Source of the DNA: JBBWZH01 sp035544115
GTDB taxonomy: Bacteria; Actinomycetota; Actinomycetes; Mycobacteriales; CADCTP01
Direction: 5' to 3'
NCBI GenBank assembly: GCA_963714145.1
Contig: OY970235.1
Span: 5,456,001-5,520,000 of the forward strand
DNA: 64,000 nt
Shown: positions 24,951 to 33,839 of the stretch, in pieces
Layout: each line of letters opens with the position of its first letter
Position numbering within the stretch: the first letter of the stretch is position 1
Made by a program: the position numbers and the translations under genes
The notes under the pieces: model-generated
Database searches by the model: none
Told to the model about the DNA's origin: nothing
What the model saw: the letters and a program-made list of their open reading frames with translations, nothing else

Positions 24951-27900
24951 GTGGCGACGCAAGGCGCGCAAGGCGGCGGAGTGGGATCGGAGATTGGCCG
25001 CGGGGGCTTCGGGCCGAACGAGTGGCTGGTCGACGAGATGTACCAACAGTTCCTGGCGGACCCAGGCAGCGTCGATCAGGCCTGGCACGAGTTCTTCACC
25101 GATTACAAGCCGAGTGAAGACAGCGTGCTGGCGTCGGCGCCGTCCGCGGCTCCGCCACCGACCGCCGTCGGCAAGGTCCCGGTCCAGCCGCCGGCCGGTA
25201 ACACCGGTAACCCAGCGGTATCGGCAGCCGGGTCCGGTCCGGCGCCGGCGGCCCCGGTGAATCCGCAACCGCCGTCACCCTCCGTAGAAGCCACCCGCCG
25301 CACCGGCCAGGCCGAGCGGCGGGAGAGCGGCGTCGGCGACCGTCGCGCCCCAACGCCCGCGGCCGCGCCCCGGGTGGCCCCGGCAGCCCCGGCAGCCCCG
25401 GCCGGGGCGACGACCAACCCGCTGCGCGGCGCGTCCGCCCGGGTCGTCGCGAACATGGAGGCGTCGCTCGCCGTCCCGACCGCGACCAGCGTCCGCGCGG
25501 TGCCGGCGAAGCTGATGGCCGACAACCGGGTGGTCATCAACAACCACCTGCGCCGGGCCCGCGGCGGCAAGGTCAGCTTCACCCACATCATCGGGTACGC
25601 GATGATCAAGGCCCTGCAGACGCATCCGGAGATGAACCACTCGTTCACCACGGTGGACGGCAAGCCCGCGGTGGTGATCCCGGAGCACGTCAACCTGGGC
25701 CTGGCGATCGACCTGCAGGGCAAGGATGGCGCCCGCTCGCTGGTGGTCGCCTCGCTGAAGGCCACCGAGACGATGGACTTCGGCCGGTTCTGGCAGGCCT
25801 ACGAAGAGATCATCCGGCGCGCCCGGCAGGGCAAGCTGACCGCGGACGACTTCGCCGGCACCACGATCAGCCTGACCAACCCGGGCACCATCGGCACGGT
25901 CCATTCGGTGCCGCGGCTGATGGCGGGCCAGGGCTGCATCCTCGGCGTCGGCGCGATGGAGTACCCGGCCGCGTTCGCCGGGATGAGCGAGGAAGCGCTG
26001 TCCGAGGCGGCGGTGAGCCGCACGATCACGCTCACCTCGACGTACGACCACCGGATCATCCAGGGCGCCCAGTCCGGCGAGTTCCTCAAGCGGATGCACC
26101 AACTGCTGCTCGGCGAGGACGACTTCTACCTGGGCATCTTCCGCTCGCTGCACATCCCGTACGAGCCCGTCCGCTGGGTGCAGGATCGGCAGTTCTCGCA
26201 CGAGGGCCAGATCGACAAGGCCGCCCGGGTGATCGAGCTGATCAACGCGTACCGGACCAACGGCCACCTGATGGCCGACACCGACCCGCTCGAGTTCCGC
26301 ATCCGCAGCCACCCCGACCTGGACATCATCAAGCACGGCCTCACCCTCTGGGATCTCGACCGCGAGTTCCCGGTCGGCGGGTTCGCCGGCGCCCGGGTGA
26401 TGAAGCTGCGCGACATCCTCGGCGTCCTGCGGGACGCGTACTGCCGGCGGGTCGGCATCGAGTACATGCACATCACCGACCCCGAGCAGCGCAGCTGGCT
26501 GCAGGCCCGGATCGAGGTGCAGCACGACGTCGTCGACCGGGCCGAGCAGAAGCACATCCTGGGCCGGCTGAACGCGGCCGAGGCGTTCGAGACGTTCCTG
26601 CAGACCAAGTACGTCGGGCAGAAGCGGTTCTCGCTGGAGGGTGCGGAGACCGTCATCCCGCTGCTGGACGCGGTGCTCGGCGGCGCCGCCGAGCGGGAGA
26701 TGGACGAGGTCGTCATCGGCATGCCGCACCGCGGCCGGCTGAACGTGCTGGCCAACATCGTCGGCAAGAGCTACGGCAAGATCTTCCGCGAGTTCGAGGG
26801 CAACATCGACCCGGCCACCGCGCACGGTTCCGGCGACGTGAAGTACCACCTCGGCGCCGGCGGCACGTTCGCCGCCCGCACCGGCCAGAAGATCAGGGTC
26901 ACGCTGACCGCCAACCCCAGCCACCTGGAGGCGGTCGACCCGGTGCTCGAGGGCATCGTCCGGGCCAAGCAGGACTTGATCGACAAGGGTGAGGACGGCT
27001 TCACCGTGCTGCCGCTGATGCTGCACGGCGACGCCGCGTTCGCCGGCCAGGGCGTGGTCGCCGAGACGCTGAACCTCTCCCAGCTGCGCGGCTACCGCAC
27101 CGGCGGCACCGTGCACGTGGTGGTGAACAACCAGGTCGGCTTCACCACGTCGCCGGCCGCGGCCCGGTCCAGCCTGTACTCCACCGACGTCGCCCGGATG
27201 ATCCAGGCGCCGATCTTCCACGTGAACGGCGACGACCCGGAGGCCTGCGTCCGGGTCGCCAAGCTGGCCGTGGAGTACCGCCAGGAGTTCCGCAAGGACG
27301 TCGTCATCGACATGGTCTGCTACCGGCGGCGCGGCCACAACGAGAGCGACAACCCGTCGTTCACCCAGCCGCTGATGTACGACATCATCGACGCGAAGCG
27401 GTCGGTCCGGAAGCTCTACACCGAGGCGCTGATCGGCCGCGGCGACATCACGCTGGCCGAGGCCGAGGAGGCCCTGCGCGACTACCAGGAGCAGCTGGAG
27501 CGCGTGTTCGTGGAGACCCGGGACGCGTCCGGGAAGCCGAAGCCGGAGCCGGTGATGGCGACCCCGGTGAGCGCCCCGGTGAACACCGCGGTCAGCCACG
27601 AGGTGGTCAAGCGGATCGGCGACGCGTACTCCTCGCTGCCGGACGGCTTCACCGTCCACCCGCGGCTCAAGCCACAGCTGGACCGGCGCGCCGCGATGGC
27701 CACCGAGGGCGGCATCGACTGGGCCTTCGGCGAGCTGCTCGCGTTCGGCTCGCTGCTGCTGGACGGGGTGCCGGTGCGGCTGGCCGGGCAGGACAGCCGG
27801 CGCGGCACGTTCGTCCAGCGGCACGCGGTGCTGGTCGACCGGCACACCGGCGAGGAGTACACGCCGCTGAAGAACCTGGACGAGGGCCAGGCGCCGTTCT

Positions 27901-28757
27901 GGGTGTACGACTCGCTGCTGAGCGAGTTCGCCGCGATGGGCTTCGAATACGGCTACTCGGTGGCGAACCCGAAGGCGCTGGTGGCCTGGGAGGCGCAGTT
28001 CGGCGACTTCGCCAACGGCGCGCAGACCATCGTGGACGAGTTCATCTCCTCCGGCGAGGCCAAGTGGGGGCAGCGGTCGCGGCTCGCGCTGCTGCTGCCG
28101 CACGGCTACGAGGGCCAGGGGCCGGATCATTCCAGTGCCCGGCCGGAGCGGTTCCTGCAGCTCTGCGCCGAAGACAACATGACGGTGGCGATCTGCACCA
28201 CCCCGGCGAACTACTTCCACCTGCTGCGCCGGCACGCGCTCGCGCAGACGCAGCGGCCGATGGTCGTGTTCACCCCGAAGTCGCTGCTCCGGCTCCGCGC
28301 CGCGGTGTCCCCGGTGGACGACTTCACCAGCGCCGGGTTCGCCCCGGTGCTGCCGGACGTGGGCATCGGCAGCCAGCCGCTCGACCCGGCCGCGGTCCGC
28401 CGGGTGCTGCTGTGCACCGGCAAGGTCTACTACGACCTGGCCGCGTACCGGCAGCAGAACGACGCGCGGGATACCGCGATCCTGCGGGTGGAGCAGCTGC
28501 ATCCACTGCCCGGCGAACGGATCGCCGAGCTGGTGGCCGGCTACCCGCAGGCCACCGAGTTCCGCTGGGTGCAGGAGGAGCCGGAGAACATGGGCGCCTG
28601 GACCTTCATGGCGCTGCGGTTGCCGGCGGTGCTTCCGGACGGCGGGCGGAACCTGCGGCCGCAGGCCCGGTCATCGTCCGCGAGCCCCGCCGCGGGCTCG
28701 TCCGCGGTGCACGAGCGGCAGCAGAAGGCGCTGGTCGAAGCGGCGTTCACGCGCTGA
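24951..28757 (+). CDS. kgd: Multifunctional 2-oxoglutarate enzyme (E2 domain fused to E1 dehydrogenase)
   Basis: A 1268-residue actinobacterial-type 2-oxoglutarate dehydrogenase/decarboxylase of the TCA cycle. It starts with FGPNEWLVDEMYQQFLADP, the docking segment seen in Kgd/OdhA, then a Pro/Ala-rich linker. A dihydrolipoamide succinyltransferase catalytic domain follows (about residues 170-400, with catalytic STYDHRIIQGAQSG) but no lipoyl domain. The thiamine-diphosphate E1 part occupies the rest, with GMPHRGRLNVLAN near residue 590, GDAAFAGQG and VVVNNQVGFTT. Activity in relatives is controlled by the FHA protein GarA/OdhI; no such gene is seen here. GTG 24951 is the best start, though its RBS is distant. 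A DUF6104 gene follows after 2 bases. Confidence 0.95.
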   Translation: MATQGAQGGGVGSEIGRGGFGPNEWLVDEMYQQFLADPGSVDQAWHEFFTDYKPSEDSVLASAPSAAPPPTAVGKVPVQPPAGNTGNPAVSAAGSGPAPAAPVNPQPPSPSVEATRRTGQAERRESGVGDRRAPTPAAAPRVAPAAPAAPAGATTNPLRGASARVVANMEASLAVPTATSVRAVPAKLMADNRVVINNHLRRARGGKVSFTHIIGYAMIKALQTHPEMNHSFTTVDGKPAVVIPEHVNLGLAIDLQGKDGARSLVVASLKATETMDFGRFWQAYEEIIRRARQGKLTADDFAGTTISLTNPGTIGTVHSVPRLMAGQGCILGVGAMEYPAAFAGMSEEALSEAAVSRTITLTSTYDHRIIQGAQSGEFLKRMHQLLLGEDDFYLGIFRSLHIPYEPVRWVQDRQFSHEGQIDKAARVIELINAYRTNGHLMADTDPLEFRIRSHPDLDIIKHGLTLWDLDREFPVGGFAGARVMKLRDILGVLRDAYCRRVGIEYMHITDPEQRSWLQARIEVQHDVVDRAEQKHILGRLNAAEAFETFLQTKYVGQKRFSLEGAETVIPLLDAVLGGAAEREMDEVVIGMPHRGRLNVLANIVGKSYGKIFREFEGNIDPATAHGSGDVKYHLGAGGTFAARTGQKIRVTLTANPSHLEAVDPVLEGIVRAKQDLIDKGEDGFTVLPLMLHGDAAFAGQGVVAETLNLSQLRGYRTGGTVHVVVNNQVGFTTSPAAARSSLYSTDVARMIQAPIFHVNGDDPEACVRVAKLAVEYRQEFRKDVVIDMVCYRRRGHNESDNPSFTQPLMYDIIDAKRSVRKLYTEALIGRGDITLAEAEEALRDYQEQLERVFVETRDASGKPKPEPVMATPVSAPVNTAVSHEVVKRIGDAYSSLPDGFTVHPRLKPQLDRRAAMATEGGIDWAFGELLAFGSLLLDGVPVRLAGQDSRRGTFVQRHAVLVDRHTGEEYTPLKNLDEGQAPFWVYDSLLSEFAAMGFEYGYSVANPKALVAWEAQFGDFANGAQTIVDEFISSGEAKWGQRSRLALLLPHGYEGQGPDHSSARPERFLQLCAEDNMTVAICTTPANYFHLLRRHALAQTQRPMVVFTPKSLLRLRAAVSPVDDFTSAGFAPVLPDVGIGSQPLDPAAVRRVLLCTGKVYYDLAAYRQQNDARDTAILRVEQLHPLPGERIAELVAGYPQATEFRWVQEEPENMGAWTFMALRLPAVLPDGGRNLRPQARSSSASPAAGSSAVHERQQKALVEAAFTR

Positions 28758-28759
28758 CG

Positions 28760-28936
28760 ATGTACTTCACCGATCGCGGCATCGAGGAGCTGGCCGACCG
28801 GCGGGGCGAGGAGACCGTGAGCCTCGCCTGGCTGGCCGACCGGCTGCGGGTCTTCGTCGACCTCAACCCCGAGTTCGAGACGCCGGTCGAGCGGCTCGCC
28901 ACCTGGCTGGCCCGCGACTCCGAAGACGACGAGTAG
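28760..28936 (+). CDS. DUF6104 family small protein
   Basis: A 58-residue acidic protein starting MYFTDRGIEELADRRGEE and ending VERLATWLARDSEDDE. It matches a small conserved protein family that is regularly found directly downstream of the 2-oxoglutarate dehydrogenase gene in actinomycetes. It has no membrane segment, looks helical, and has no known activity. It begins 2 bases after the kgd stop with no separate Shine-Dalgarno, so its translation is probably coupled to kgd. A role linked to the Kgd complex is inference from position only. Confidence 0.85.
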   Translation: MYFTDRGIEELADRRGEETVSLAWLADRLRVFVDLNPEFETPVERLATWLARDSEDDE

Positions 28937-29017
28937 CCGCGCCACACCCGCCACCGGGCGGCTGTTTCGGCGCCAGGTTCGGCGCCGGGGCCCGACGCCG
29001 GGGCCGGGGCGGGCAGG

Positions 29018-30190
29018 ATGGCCGGCATGGACGGCTGGCTGGCCAACGCCCGCCGGGGCTGGCATCAGATCCGGGCCCGGGGGTTGCGTGGCTGGCTGAC
29101 GCTGGAACGCAACACGGTCCGGCAGGTGGCGAAGACCGCGCTGGCCGCGACGATCGCCTGGGAGTTGGCCCGGGTGGTGCTGGGCAGCCCGGTGCCGGCG
29201 CTGGCCGCGCTCGGCGCGATCATCACCGTGCAGATCACGGTCCGGCAGACGGTGGCCCGCGGGCTGCAGCAGGTGGTCGGCGTGGTGGTCGGGGTCGGCG
29301 CCGCGATCATGCTGGCCCGGTACCTGGGGGTGCACGCGTGGAGCGTCGCGCTGGTGATCCTCGCCGCGCTGCTGCTCGGCCGGCTGCTCCGGCTCGGGCC
29401 GCAGGCGAACCAGGTCGCGATCAGCGGACTGCTGGTGCTCTCGCTGGGCACCGGCTACGGCGCGGCCCGGATCTGGGACACGCTGCTCGGCGCGGTCATC
29501 GGCGTGGTGGTCAACATGCTGATCGCGCCGCCCACCTACGTCGAGGCGGCGGCCGCCGCGCTGCGCGGCGTCGGCGCTGACCTCGGCCTGCTGCTGACCG
29601 AGATCGGCGCGGCGCTCGGCCGCGGCGGCTGGGACGACCGCACCGCCCGCGGCTGGCTGGACCGCGCCCGCACGCTGAACCGCGACCAGCGGGACGCCAC
29701 GGCGGCGGTCGAGCAGGCCGACGAGAGCGTCCAGTTCAACCCGCGGGCGCGGGCGGTGGCCGAGTCGGTGGCCCGGCTGGTCGAGGCGGCGCTGGCGCTG
29801 GAACACGCCACCACCCAGACCGGCGGCATCGCCCGCACCCTGCTCGAACTCAGCCAGGACGGCGGACCGGCGCGGTCGGTCGCGGCCGACCGGGCGCTGG
29901 CCCGGTACGGCGAACTGCTGTCGGTGGTCGGCACGGTGGCGGCCGGGTTCGGCCGGCTGCAGTCCGGGTCGGCCGGCGACCAGGCCGGGGTCGCCCGGGC
30001 CGAACTGGTCCGGGCGCATGCGGCCGGCATCGCGAACCGGAACCTGGTCGAGCAGGCACTGGCCGACATCCCGCCGACCGACGCGCTGGCCGGCCGGACG
30101 CTGGCCGCGGTCCTGGTCGACGCCGACCGGCTGCTGCATGAGCTCGACCCGGATCACGGCGCGCACACCGCCGCCGTCCCGCCGGCGTGA
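29018..30190 (+). CDS. FUSC/aromatic acid exporter-like membrane protein
   Basis: A 390-residue protein with an N-terminal membrane domain (about six helices between residues 35 and 180, including PALAALGAIITVQITVRQTVARGLQQVVGVVVG-type segments) followed by a long helical cytoplasmic region. The pattern matches the FUSC/ArAE superfamily, whose members export aromatic or other organic acids. Start could be ATG 29018 or ATG 29027; neither has a well-spaced RBS. It stands alone after the kgd pair. Substrate unknown. Confidence 0.8.
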   Translation: MAGMDGWLANARRGWHQIRARGLRGWLTLERNTVRQVAKTALAATIAWELARVVLGSPVPALAALGAIITVQITVRQTVARGLQQVVGVVVGVGAAIMLARYLGVHAWSVALVILAALLLGRLLRLGPQANQVAISGLLVLSLGTGYGAARIWDTLLGAVIGVVVNMLIAPPTYVEAAAAALRGVGADLGLLLTEIGAALGRGGWDDRTARGWLDRARTLNRDQRDATAAVEQADESVQFNPRARAVAESVARLVEAALALEHATTQTGGIARTLLELSQDGGPARSVAADRALARYGELLSVVGTVAAGFGRLQSGSAGDQAGVARAELVRAHAAGIANRNLVEQALADIPPTDALAGRTLAAVLVDADRLLHELDPDHGAHTAAVPPA

Positions 30191-30248
30191 CCGCCGGCCC
30201 CCGACCGCCGGGACCCGGCGAGCGGGGACCGGACAGCGCCGTCAGGGC

Positions 30249-31043
30249 TCAGCGGCGGTCGGCCCACTGCGGCGGTCTGGACGGTGGTGGCGGGCGCAGC
30301 CGCTGACCCCGGATCGCCACGTACGCGACGCCCATGGCGAAGCCGATGACGTGGACCAGGTAGGCCACCTCACCGCCGCCGGAGACGCCGGCGCCACGGG
30401 CGTACACCGCCTGCAGCACGAACCAGAGGCCGAGCACGATCCAGGCCGGCAGCCGCAGCGGCAGGAAGAACAGGAAGCTGACCAGGCCGAGCACCCGGGC
30501 CCGCGGGAACAACAGCAGGTAGGCGCCGAGCACCCCGGAAATCGCGCCGGACGCACCGACCAGCGGCTCCAGCGAATCCGGCCGGGTGGCGGCGAACCCG
30601 TACGTCGAGACCACGCCGACGAGTAAATAGAACAGCAGGAACCGGAACCGGCCGAACCGGTCTTCCACGTTGTTGCCGAATACCCACAGGTAGAGCATGT
30701 TGCCGATCAGATGCAGCCAGCCGCCGTGGATGAATATCGACGTGATCGCCGAGATCCAGGGCAGCTTGTGCGACGGCGCCGGCACCCGGAAACAGCGGCC
30801 CGGCGCGGCGGCCGGACCGTAGGTGAATTCGAGCGCCTTGTTGTGGGTCAGCTCGTCCGGGATCGCGCCCCACTTGAGGAAGTACGCCTGCTGCCGGCAC
30901 TGCTGGTCGGTGGACGGCTCGTGGAACAGCGGCGCGCGGGCGATCGGCGAGAACAGGAAGACCAGCATGTTGACGGCGATCAGGGCCCAGGTGACGTACG
31001 GCGGACGACGGGTGGGGTTCTCGTCATAGATCGGGACTACCAC
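30249..31043 (-). CDS. Rhomboid family intramembrane serine protease
   Basis: A 264-residue membrane protein with six or seven helices. The catalytic Ser lies in LVGASGAISGVLGAYL and the His in YLVHVIGFAMG; the upstream FIHGGWLHLIGNMLYLWVFG holds the conserved His and Asn of the family. Rhomboids cut transmembrane helices of other proteins. GTG 31043 has GGAGGG 3 bases upstream. Its start overlaps the end of the glycosyltransferase gene by 7 bases, so it is co-transcribed and probably translationally coupled. Between helices 1 and 2 there is a Cys-containing extracytoplasmic loop (STDQQCRQQAY, GRCFRVP). Substrate unknown. Confidence 0.92.
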   Translation of the reverse strand: MVVPIYDENPTRRPPYVTWALIAVNMLVFLFSPIARAPLFHEPSTDQQCRQQAYFLKWGAIPDELTHNKALEFTYGPAAAPGRCFRVPAPSHKLPWISAITSIFIHGGWLHLIGNMLYLWVFGNNVEDRFGRFRFLLFYLLVGVVSTYGFAATRPDSLEPLVGASGAISGVLGAYLLLFPRARVLGLVSFLFFLPLRLPAWIVLGLWFVLQAVYARGAGVSGGGEVAYLVHVIGFAMGVAYVAIRGQRLRPPPPSRPPQWADRR

Positions 31044-32391
31044 GATCCCTCCGCCCTCTCCGTCACCGCGTGCGCGCACAACCGTACGGGATCAGTCACG
31101 CTCGCAGCCGAGCCGGCGGCGGCCAGCGCGGCCGCCCGGTAGCCCGGTTCGGTGATCACCCGGGCCAGCGCGGCGGCCAGCCGGCGCGGCGTGGCGTTCC
31201 CTTCGATTACCACGCCGGCGCCGAGCCTCGCCACCCGGCGGGAGAGGTCGCGCTGGTCGCCGCCGCCGGGCACCAGCACCAGCGGGACGCCCGCGGCCAG
31301 TGCCTTGCCGACCATGCCGTGTCCACCGCCGGCCACCACCACCGACGCGGCGGCCAGCAGCGGCGCCTGCCGCCCCGGCCCGATCGCCGCCCAGTCCGGA
31401 GCGGGGCCGCCCGCCGCCAGCACCGTCGCCACGACCCGCGCCGCGCCGTCCGGATCGGCCGGACCGCCGGCGGCACCGCCGCCGCCCCGGACGGCCCGTT
31501 CGGCGCCGGTTCGGCGGCCGCCGGCGGCCCGGCCGGAGGCGGCCGGAGGACCGTCCGGGCTGGACCGGCCGGTTCGTCTGCCGCCGGCGGCCCGGCCGGG
31601 GGCGGGCGGTGGACCGTCCGGTCCGGACCGGAGTTCGGCCACCGCGGCGAGCACGGTCGGGACGAGGCCGGAACGGCCGGAGGCGGCGGTGGGTGGCGAG
31701 ACCAGGATCAGCGGGCCGGTCCCGGGCGGCGGGGTCAGGTCGACCTGGGCCGGTTCCCAGTGCAGCGGGCCGACGATGTCGGTCCGGTCGGGCCAGTCCG
31801 GCCGCGGCGGCTCCAGCGCGGGCAGGGTGGCGACCAGCCGGTGCGCCGGGCCCGGATCGTCCGCCGGCAGCCCGATCGAGACCCGCGCGGCGGACCGCTG
31901 CCGCCGGCCCAGGGCGACCGATCGCGCGTGCAGCCGGCGCAGCAGCGCGTCCCGGCCGCGCCCGAGCGGCGTCCGGCCCGGGGCGAGGCCGGTGCCCGGC
32001 GGCGGCAGCGCGATCGATGGGAGCTGCACCGGGTGCGGCACCAGTTCCACCCAGGGCAGCCCGGCCAGTTCGGCGGCGAGGCCGCCGGCCGCGGTCAGCG
32101 TGTCCGCCACGACCAGATCGGTGCCGGCGGCCCGGAGCAGCGCGGCGAGCGGCGGCGCCATCAGCGCGGCCCGGCCGTGCAGCCGGAAGCCCCAGTCGTG
32201 TCCGGGTCGCCGGCGCCGGCTTGCAGGCCGGGCAGTTCCGCGGCGGCCAACCCGTCCGCGTGCAGCCGGTCGAGCCAGCGGCGTCCGGTGTAGACGGTGG
32301 GCGCGTGGCCGGCGGCCCGCAGCCGCAGTGCCAGGCCAGCGGCCGGGAAGGCGTGCCCCGGGTCCGGCCCGGCCACCACCGCCACCCGCAT
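31037..32391 (-). pseudogene. GT1-type glycosyltransferase split by a 1-nt frameshift
   Basis: The first segment, from ATG 32391, has the family N terminus MRVAVVAGPDPGHAFPAAGLA; the second runs to 31037 in another frame and has the acceptor region and the donor-site motif VVAGGGHGMVGKALAAGVPLVLVP. The break is near 32198: adding one base there turns DPDTTGAS into DPD-T-DWGFRLHGRAALMAPP and joins both parts. So one base is missing, whether by mutation or sequence error. Between the two domains is an odd Gly/Arg/Pro-rich insert in which GRAAGGRRTG occurs twice, a tandem expansion of about 63 bases. The family transfers sugars to lipids or natural products. It overlaps the rhomboid gene. Confidence 0.7.
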
Positions 32392-32533
32392 CCGCGCAAC
32401 CCTACTGGGCGGCGGAATGCGGCCGTCGCGCTATTTTCCGGCCCGGATGTCCGATCCATGTTTAGCTCGCTGGCGTAGTCAGGAGCAGGCGGCCCCGTTC
32501 AAAGTGACCGGCCATCCCCGAGGGAGAGCAGCC

Positions 32534-33739
32534 ATGCCGATTTCGAACGTCGATGTGCCCAACTACCCGTTCGGTATCCCGCAGGCGGACGACGACGACT
32601 CGGGCCTGGCCCGGCTGCGGGACGAGGCGCCGGTCTGCCAGGTACGGCTGCCGGACGGCCAACTGGGGTGGCTGGTCACCCGCTACCAGGACATCAAGCA
32701 GGTGCTGACCGACCCGAACCTCAGCCGGGCGGCCACCATCGAACCGGGCGCGCCGAGCCTGCTCCCCGGGGTGAACGCACCGGGCATGATGATCAACATG
32801 GACCCGCCCGAGCACACCCGGGTCCGCCGGCTGGTCGCGCGGGCCTTCACCGCCCGGGCGGTCGACCGGCTGCGGCCCCGGATCGAGGCGATCGCCAGCG
32901 GCCTGCTCGACGACCTGGCCGCCGCCGGGCCGCCGGGTGACCTGCTGAACGGCTTCACCCGGCCGCTGACGACGACGGTGATCTGCGAGCTGCTCGGCAT
33001 CCCGTTCGCCGACCGGGACCGGATGGACGGCCTGGTGGAGCTGCTCGGCGCCGAAGTCCTGCCGCCGATGGAAGAGATGATGTCGGTGCTGACCGCGGCG
33101 TCCGGCTACCTGCTGGAACTCATCGCCCGCCGCCGCGCGGAGCCGGCCGACGACGTGCTCAGCGCGCTGGTCGCGGTGCACGACGAGGACAACGACCAGC
33201 TGAGCACCGACGAGTTGCTGCAGACCGCCCTGCTGATCTTCGTTGCCGGACATGACACGACGCTGAACCAGCTGGCCAACTCGGTGCGCACGCTGGTCGG
33301 CCACCCCGACCAGCTGGCCCGGCTGCTCGCCGACCCGACGATCTACCCGGCCGCCGCCGAGGAACTGCTCCGCTTCGTCCGGCTCACCTCGGCCACGTTC
33401 GGCCGGATCGCCACCGCGGACACCGAGGTGGGCGGCGTGCCGATCCGGGCCGGCGAGGCCGTCTTCCCGATCTTTCACTCGGGCAACCGGGACCCGGCGG
33501 CCTTCGACCGGCCGGACGAGTTGGACCTGACCCGGGCCGGCGCGGCCAACCAGCTGCAGTTCGGCCACGGCATCCACCACTGCCTCGGCGCGGCACTGGC
33601 CCGGGCCGAGCTGGATATCGGGCTGCGCGCGATCTTCACCCGGTTCCCCACGCTGCGGCTGGCCGCCGACGACGCGGACCTGTCCTGGCTCCCGAACACC
33701 GCCGTCCGACGGCTGCGCGGCCTGCCGGTGAGCTGGTAG
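32534..33739 (+). CDS. Cytochrome P450
   Basis: A 401-residue soluble bacterial P450 (CYP105/107-like style). The I-helix oxygen-binding motif FVAGHDTT is at residues 236-243, the K-helix ExxR is in AEELLRFVR, and the haem loop FGHGIHHCLGAALA has its thiolate Cys at residue 350. ATG 32534 has AGGGAGAG about 6 bases upstream. Length is normal. No ferredoxin or ferredoxin reductase gene is adjacent, so electrons must come from elsewhere. It is divergent from the glycosyltransferase gene, and the two could be parts of a small natural-product decoration locus, but no core biosynthetic gene is seen. Substrate unknown. Confidence 0.93.
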   Translation: MPISNVDVPNYPFGIPQADDDDSGLARLRDEAPVCQVRLPDGQLGWLVTRYQDIKQVLTDPNLSRAATIEPGAPSLLPGVNAPGMMINMDPPEHTRVRRLVARAFTARAVDRLRPRIEAIASGLLDDLAAAGPPGDLLNGFTRPLTTTVICELLGIPFADRDRMDGLVELLGAEVLPPMEEMMSVLTAASGYLLELIARRRAEPADDVLSALVAVHDEDNDQLSTDELLQTALLIFVAGHDTTLNQLANSVRTLVGHPDQLARLLADPTIYPAAAEELLRFVRLTSATFGRIATADTEVGGVPIRAGEAVFPIFHSGNRDPAAFDRPDELDLTRAGAANQLQFGHGIHHCLGAALARAELDIGLRAIFTRFPTLRLAADDADLSWLPNTAVRRLRGLPVSW

Positions 33740-33759
33740 CCCCCGGCCGCCGAGCCAGC

Positions 33760-33839
33760 CCGGCGGAAGTCGGTCCGGCCCGGCGGAAGTCAATCCGGGA
33801 CGTCGGAACTCGGTCCGGCCCGGCGGAAGTCAGTCCGGG
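33760..33839. repeat. Four 20-bp tandem repeats at the P450/kdpD junction
   Basis: Four consecutive 20-base units begin at 33760, 33780, 33800 and 33820. Units 1, 2 and 4 begin CCGGCGGAAGTC; unit 3 begins ACGTCGGAACTC. The last unit overlaps the TGA of kdpD at 33830-33832. It lies between two convergent genes, like the longer 20-bp-period array between otsB and otsA, but the unit sequence differs. Confidence 0.8.

Noticed and set aside
25275..28502. A 1075-residue open frame on the minus strand
   Set aside because: It is fully antisense to kgd, rich in Arg/Val/His from mirrored GC-rich codons and has no domain.
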